DNA from: Arbacia lixula
Lineage: Eukaryota > Echinodermata > Echinoidea > Arbacioida > Arbaciidae
NCBI GenBank assembly: GCA_963669155.1
Contig: OZ022597.1
Coordinates: 11,568,225 to 11,632,224 of the forward strand
Length of the DNA stretch: 64,000 nt
Reading direction: 5' to 3'
The position numbers and the translations under genes were made by a program. Position 1 is the stretch's first letter; each line of letters starts with the position of its first letter. Below are positions 58,641 to 64,000 of the stretch, one piece after another. The notes beneath the pieces are model-generated. The model saw only the letters and a program-made list of their open reading frames with translations, ran no database searches and had not been told where the DNA came from.

Positions 58641-58817
58641 TATTGTATGCGCCTTATATTTTGCGGGGGTTTTGGATTATTTGCGAATTTAAAAACACGC
58701 GAAATCATGAATGCATCGTGCTCGAGCAAACTGTACTAGTATTCCATGATCGCGAAATTGTCATGAAGTCCTGATTCGCGAAAAATTAGACTCTCGAAAT
58801 ATATGGCGTATACAGTA
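58641..58817. mobile_element. Inverted-repeat MITE nested in the 90-bp array
   Basis: TATTGTATGCGCCTTATATT on the left, and read outward from the right TACTGTATACGCCATATATT. The interior has several CGCGAAAT/ATTCGCGAA words. Confidence 0.7.
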
Positions 58818-58875
58818 GTATAATGCATATGAAGGGAAAATCCATATTTCAATAATCTCTATTTAATAGTGCTAT

Positions 58876-59101
58876 AGAGTACCAAAGGGTGATATCATTT
58901 GAGCATTATTGTCCAGACAACTGGCTCTAAACAATACAGGTAGAGCAAGCAGCGGTGATCACAACGAGAACTGTAATTGGGAATGCCGGACACTAGCCCT
59001 ATAGACAATATTGGACAGCTAAACCTCTCACTGGAGTGAGTTTGTTAAGAGACAATTGTCTTGACGACACGTTCATATGAAGACACCACTTCGATACTCC
59101 A
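58876..59101. mobile_element. MITE family 3, copy 2
   Basis: GAGTACCAAAGGGTGATATC at the left; GACACCACTTCGATACTCC at the right is its imperfect complement. The core matches 39686-39881 (GAGCAAGCAGCGGTGATCAC). Confidence 0.8.
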
Positions 59102-60000
59102 TACAAAGATCTGTGCAACGTGATCATAATACCGTATAGTGCAATATGGGGGAAAATCCATTTCAATAATCAAAGTTTGATTCCCGTATCATTGTACATG
59201 TGCAATAGATCTGTGCGATGTAATCACTACACAGTATAGTGCATATTGGGAAAAATCCATTTCAATGATCTTGATTGAATACTGATACAATAGATCTTTG
59301 TGATATGTGATCATTATGAAGTATGATATGGTGCATTAATGGGAAAAATCCATTTCAATAATCACAATTTGATGCCGCTATGCAGTAGATCTGTGCGAAG
59401 TGATCCCTGTTCAGTATATATGTAGTGCATATAGGGAAAATTCACATAAAAAATCACAATTTAATACCGTATTCAATAGATCTCTATGATGTGTGATTAC
59501 AATGCAGTACACTGTAGAGCATGTTGGTGAAAAATCCATTTCAATGATCACAATTTAATTCCTCTATTACAATAGATCTGTGTGCAATGTGATCATTAGA
59601 CAGTATAGTGCATAACGAAAACTGAATTTCAATAATCATAGTTTAATACTACATGTACAATATATCTGTGCAATTTCATCACTGTACATATGCAGTGCAT
59701 ATTAGGAAAAAACATTTTCAAAAATCACAATGTATTACCTGTATTCATGTAGGATACATCTGTGTAATGTGATTAGTATACATGTACTTCATACCAAAGA
59801 TCCTAAAGCGGTGCGAAGCACCGCGCCGCTAGCGGCGCTATAACGTCTTTGCTTCATACCCACGTACATTATACACGTACTGAGTGTATTATCTAAAATG
59901 CATGCCCATAATCCCAATGTAATACCTGCACAGAACAGAAGTGTCTTATATGACCACTCTGTACAGTGCACATTGAAGGATAATTCATTTCAATAATTGC

Positions 60001-62200
60001 TATCAATAATGTATGAATTGTGCGATTGATCGATCTCTTCCAATTTTTAGCTATAGCCTTCATTACATTATGGATTAACGATGTTGTCTACAGTAAGCCT
60101 GAGTCATATCGATTTTTTCAGAAACCGGTGTTCGATGGCTTTGCGCCGATCGAACATCGATGCATCGACGGCACATTAACAAATTGTGTACAACGGATAG
60201 CGGAGTGCGAACGCCAGCGGTCGTGTACATTTTGCGTATTACATGACGTCATTCAGCCACTGCCAAGAGCCAATTTATGAATGAAAATATAGTAAGCATG
60301 CGCAGTGCAATCCTTCCATTTCCCCACACAGTATTCCACCAAAATAAGTGTGCAATTCTCTATCACCTCGTATCAAAATCGACCTAGAATTTCACTTTCC
60401 TTTATTTTATATGAGTTATGAAAGGTATTTTCGGAGAATCTATTTTCTCACCGATATCGCACATGTAAGCGAATTTCAATAACTTCTTGCTTTTCCGTCA
60501 AAATCTTAAGAATTAGCGTCAATATGGCATCGTGTAAGTTGTAACGTGTAACGTGCACAAAGTCAATTGGCTTCCGGGTTTCGGACAACGTGACCAGATA
60601 TCGTTATCGCTATCGATTAGCGACCACGTGGTCATGACATGATCTACGCGATGCACCAATCAGCGGTCTCCGAATCGCTGTACGAAGACGCTCTTCCAGT
60701 CTGTTGGCAGCGTGTATGCAAATGAGCCTTAATGAGCGAACTTACGCACAATCGCCACTGTGCTGTTTCCGGGTTTTCACAACACACGATGCTATCCGTT
60801 GTACACAGTCTACAGACAAGTGTTCGTTGTGGCATTGCGCGGTATATAGTAGTGAACGAAAAGAAGCCAAGTATGTAGTAGCTGCTTGATCATCGAGCGA
60901 CCAGTTCGTTCTCTTGATGTGCTACCTTCAAAACTCACAAAAGAGAGTAGGAACCAAGTAAGCAAATTAAACTAATTAAAAAATATTAAGATAAATTGTG
61001 TATAACAGGACTATCAAACAAAAGATTTTGTGCTTTCTAGTCAATTTGGTAATTTCGTCGATGCATCAAATTCATCAAAACGAAATCGGAGTTCGACTTC
61101 TTCGATCGAACACCGGCTTAATAATCGATTCGACTCAGGCCTAGTCTACAGTATGATTCATAATTTATTTTTAGTAACTTGCCATACAGTAGCATAACAG
61201 AATTGTAGTACATGAGTTATCTTTATTTAGCTCTGTGTACGATGAGTAGGGAAGATAATCCATCCTTTTGACGGGAGATAATTGCTCCTGTCTACGCGCA
61301 TGTTCGTATCACCAGGTGTTCCATGTGTCATGTCATCTACATCAGCCCCCCTCCCCCTCCCCCTTCCCTTCCCCACCCCTCCTCTACCCTTGCTCTCCAT
61401 TTCTCGTCCTCTTGATGCCCCCCCCAGCCCTCCCTTTGCACTACCCTTGCCCTCCCCTTGCCCCCCTTTCCCCCCTTTGCCCTCCCTTTGCCTTCCCTTT
61501 GCCCCCCCTCTCCCCCATCTCCCCCTACCCATGCATACTTCATGCTGACTATCCATGTCATCCACATCAGCCCCTTCCCCTTCCCCCCCCCCCCCCCCTT
61601 ACCCTTGAACACATTCATGCTCGCCATTCAGAGAATAAATTATGACATGATTTACTGGGACTCCTTTTCAAGTCTGAATTAATCAAATGAACAACTCCAA
61701 GACCATACCCTTCATCATTCCATATGACACTTCTCATTTTCTCACATAGATTGTTTTTGTTATTCACAGAGATTTGTTTGTTTTACATGGGCTAAAATGC
61801 TCAAAGCAACATGTTCTGTTTTCACAGGCATCATTTTCATGTAACCTGGGATAAGGTGTGAGCCTAACAGCCTTCATGGGAAAAGTTTTTTAGATAAAAG
61901 GTTGCAGAATAAAGATGTGTATTAGAAATTAGAAACGATGTTTACATTGTACATATATTTGTATCATACATACATACATACATGTATGTATGCTCAGGAC
62001 GATGCATGCTGCAGACAGCATGGGGTAAAAGGTTATCAGTTTGTTTATTAATGAGTCTTTCTTGAGTTTAAATAACACATTCTAGAGCTGAAATAGTGTT
62101 ATGCAGAATAATATAACTGTATTTGCTACATGTATATCCACTGTATACATGTATGTAAATATGTTGACTTTAAATATTTCCCTATTGTTGTTGTTGCTAG
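60001..62200. other. End of MICAL intron 2, no second gene supported
   Basis: Contains an 86-codon ORF at 60020-60280 with no recognised family and a pyrimidine-rich CCCTT/CCCCT tract at 61350-61600 that gives long low-complexity ORFs. No other exon supported. Confidence 0.5.
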
Positions 62201-62408
62201 GTGTTCATCATAGGGGCGGGGCCATGTGGACTACGGACAGCCATAGAGTGTGCCATGCTGGGGGCGAAGGTCGTCATAGTAGAGAAGAGGCGGAGCTTCT
62301 CTCGGAACAACGTGCTCCATCTCTGGCCCTTCCTCATCACGGACCTCAGGAATCTCGGAGCCAAGAAGTTCTTTGGGAAATTCTGTGCGGGCTCCATCGA
62401 CCACATCA
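62201..62408 (+). CDS. MICAL: MICAL exon 3 (FAD-binding segment)
   Basis: Acceptor TTGTTGTTGTTGCTAG; donor ATCA then GTAAGT. 208 bases in phase 0 encode [20 protein letters not shown], with the FAD-binding GxGxxG motif GAGPCG at about residues 111-116 of the predicted protein, followed by [20 protein letters not shown] and [12 protein letters not shown]. These are hallmark MICAL monooxygenase motifs. The exon ends in phase 1 inside the Ser codon of the DHIS motif. Later exons (rest of the flavoprotein domain, CH, LIM and C-terminal domains) must lie beyond the right edge. KFF replaces the usual KFY. Confidence 0.96.
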
Positions 62409-62507
62409 GTAAGTGCAATAATTCTTGCAACTTCAAATAAAGATGATCTCGAATTCCCCTAAACACAATGAATTGTTGAATAGTTTTTGGAGGATAAATA
62501 CTATGAA

Positions 62508-62584
62508 ATGAAGTTCTATGGGAAGTTCTGTACGGGCTCCATCGACCACATCAGTAAGTGTAATAATTCTCGCAACCCCAAATA
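62508..62584 (+). pseudogene. Partial copy of MICAL exon 3 3' end, first remnant
   Basis: Reads KFYGKFCTGSIDHI, then the same GTAAGTGTAATAATTCT donor and intron start as exon 3. The upstream three quarters of the exon are missing, so it cannot replace exon 3. Its KFY is closer to the family consensus than exon 3 itself. The rest of its intronic flank resumes at 62803 after the MITE insertion. Confidence 0.8.
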
Positions 62585-62802
62585 GAGTACCGAAGTGTGA
62601 CGCCATTTGAGCATTATTCTCAAGACAACTGGTTCTAAACCATGCAGGTAGAGCAAAGAGCTTTGATCACAGCAGGGACTCTACTTGGGAATGCCCGACA
62701 CTGGCCTGCTTGACAATATCGGACCGGTAAAGTGATTTTGTCTAGAACGAGTTGTCTTGACAACATGCTCATATGATATAATGACACAACTTCACTACTC
62801 TG
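62585..62802. mobile_element. MITE family 3, copy 3, inside the exon-3 duplicate
   Basis: Starts GAGTACCGAAGTGTGACGCC and ends in the imperfect complement (TTCACTACTC). The flanking duplicate sequence (..CCCAAATA and GGGATGATCTTGAAATCCCC..) continues on both sides, so the insertion came after the duplication. Confidence 0.8.
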
Positions 62803-63096
62803 TAGGGATGATCTTGAAATCCCCCAAACCTACAATGAATTGTGGGATAGCCTTTCAGGAATGAATACTTTACAAACGATTGTATTTAAAGTCAGTCAAA
62901 ACTGATACAAATGAAGAAGTATTATCAACACCATTATGGTGTCTGCAATGTCAGAATCTTGTGTTGGACACAGTGCATACATGCAGTAATACATGGATCA
63001 CGGACGTGCATGCATTAATGCACGTATAAGTGTGAACGCTGTGACACTGATTAGACAGTGACCTAGAAATCACGTTTTCTTGCATCATCATATAGT

Positions 63097-63235
63097 GCCA
63101 AGAATTCCGTGGGAAATTCTGTGTGGGTTCCATTGACCACTGTAGTATCAAATTGCAGCAGTCTTGGGGCCCTTGAGAAAAGGGATTATCTTGAAATCTG
63201 GTCAAAATGTAATCAGGAGTAAATACTGTACTTTT
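63097..63235 (+). pseudogene. Partial copy of MICAL exon 3 3' end, second remnant
   Basis: Reads EFRGKFCVGSIDH and then diverges; the GTAAGT donor is lost. The following sequence (GGGATTATCTTGAAATCTGG, GGAGTAAATACT) matches the intron flank of exon 3. More decayed than the first remnant. Confidence 0.65.
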
Positions 63236-63330
63236 CACTGCCATGACAGCTGCTTCAGTATAGAACAACACAGTGTCGCTTTTGCTTGTATAAATCTCAC
63301 ATAGAATTTTAGTGCCTTTCTGCCAGATAA

Positions 63331-63554
63331 GCTACACTACAGCTCAAGGGAATTGGCATAGGGAAAGGGAAAGGGAAGAAAGGGAAGGAGCTGCAGTTTT
63401 AAACCGAGGTATATTTTGTCCAGTTCAGCATGAAACATGATGCTTTAGCTTTCATGCTGAACTGGACAAAATATATCGCAGTTTAAAACTGCGGGCCCCT
63501 TCCCTTTCTTCTCTTTCCCTTTCCCTATGCCAATTCCTTTTAGCTGGAGTGTAT
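63331..63554. mobile_element. Foldback MITE family 2, full copy
   Basis: CTACAGCTCAAGGGAATTGG, purine arm, CAGTTTTAAACCGAGGTATA, GTCCAGTTCAGCATGAAACA, a short loop near 63450, then the complementary arm ending TTTTAGCTGGAGTGTA. Confidence 0.9.
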
Positions 63555-63964
63555 GATTAGTTGGTATTCCTCTGATGGACAAGATTTTGTGATTTAGTAC
63601 AATTTTCTTTTCAATGCTTGATGTTATAAGAAGAAAGACAATAGGCTCCTCCCTAACTATTGATTGATTTTATCAGGCTTATATATTTCTAAGGCTTCAT
63701 GTATAACTGGGAAGTAAAACAGGACTCTAATGGAGTCAATTTGATTTTCATGGGCAGTAAAAAAAATAGAAGAAATTGGTGAAAGAGTTGTACAAGTTTG
63801 ATAAATTATAATGAAAGATATAGAATGATATAAGTGATGAATTGAAACAAACTGTTTTTCTAAAAAGATTTAAATGTAGTTTTAAAGCATCTTTATTCAA
63901 AAAGTATAATTGTTATTCAGCGTAATTTCTGTTCTATTGCTGAAAATATCACCTGATATAATGA

Positions 63965-63965
<1 letters not shown>
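63555..63965. other. MICAL intron 3, unassigned AT-rich DNA
   Basis: Nothing recognised; no exon visible. Confidence 0.5.

Positions 63966-64000
<35 letters not shown>
63966..64000. repeat. (GT)n microsatellite at the window edge
   Basis: A pure GT run continuing to the last base. Confidence 0.95.

Larger units (their letters stand above)
58090..60000. repeat. ~90-bp tandem repeat with two nested MITEs
   Basis: More than fifteen diverged units share ATAGATCTGT..GATGTGTGATT, TATGCAGTATACTGTAGTGC and GGGAAAAATCCATTTCAATA followed by ATCACAATTTAAT. Units near 58140-58390 are almost identical; others are older. Elements at 58641-58817 and 58876-59101 interrupt it. A perfect palindrome GCGCCGCTAGCGGCGC lies at about 59822. 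Confidence 0.88.

Noticed and set aside
61227-61645. Gly/Arg-rich and Pro-rich ORFs on both strands
   Set aside because: Low-complexity CCCTT/CCCCT tract; both strands are open for the same reason.
1-64000. tRNA, rRNA, CRISPR or prokaryotic operon signals
   Set aside because: Looked for and not seen. Spliced exons, long introns and MITEs exclude a prokaryotic source.

Overview
This is nuclear DNA from a multicellular animal, most likely a highly polymorphic marine invertebrate. The only confident host gene is MICAL, with GT-AG introns of about 10 and 18 kb. The DNA is dense in MITEs, minisatellites and simple repeats, and TACATGTAC-type words occur throughout. A 200-N gap shows it is a scaffold. 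I cannot name the phylum: echinoderm, cephalochordate, hemichordate and mollusc all fit.

Layout. 1-8388 and about 12225-19825 are two diverged copies of one segment (copy A and copy B). They differ by small changes and by separate transposon insertions in each copy. The N gap lies in the (CCCT)n tract that ends copy A. This pattern fits two haplotypes scaffolded in tandem at least as well as a true duplication. Between them (8589-12224) lie microsatellites, a poly-G array and MITEs. 19.8-33 kb is intergenic or unassigned: a 261-bp satellite grown from half a MITE, several minisatellites, other MITEs and one possible BRCT-like exon (21476-21606).

MICAL (F-actin monooxygenase) starts at 33306 on the + strand. 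Exon 1 gives nine codons, exon 2 (43712-44003) the N-terminal segment, and exon 3 (62201-62408) the FAD-binding GAGPCG segment. All junctions agree in phase. The gene runs off the right edge.

The MICAL introns are full of mobile DNA. Intron 1 holds a 1.9-kb TTAA-flanked element with a frameshifted THAP domain (Kolobok-like). Intron 2 holds a 4.0-kb piggyBac-type element, antisense to MICAL, with an apparently intact two-exon transposase (622 aa, three catalytic Asp). It sits exactly in a TTAA inside an older TTAA-targeting MITE. Four copies of that MITE lie in the window, and copy A/copy B comparison shows filled and empty TTAA sites directly. At least six element types here use TTAA, which is the most distinctive feature of the window.

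Exon 3 of MICAL is followed by two decayed partial copies of its own 3' end, the first split by another MITE. I found no rRNA, tRNA or CRISPR feature.
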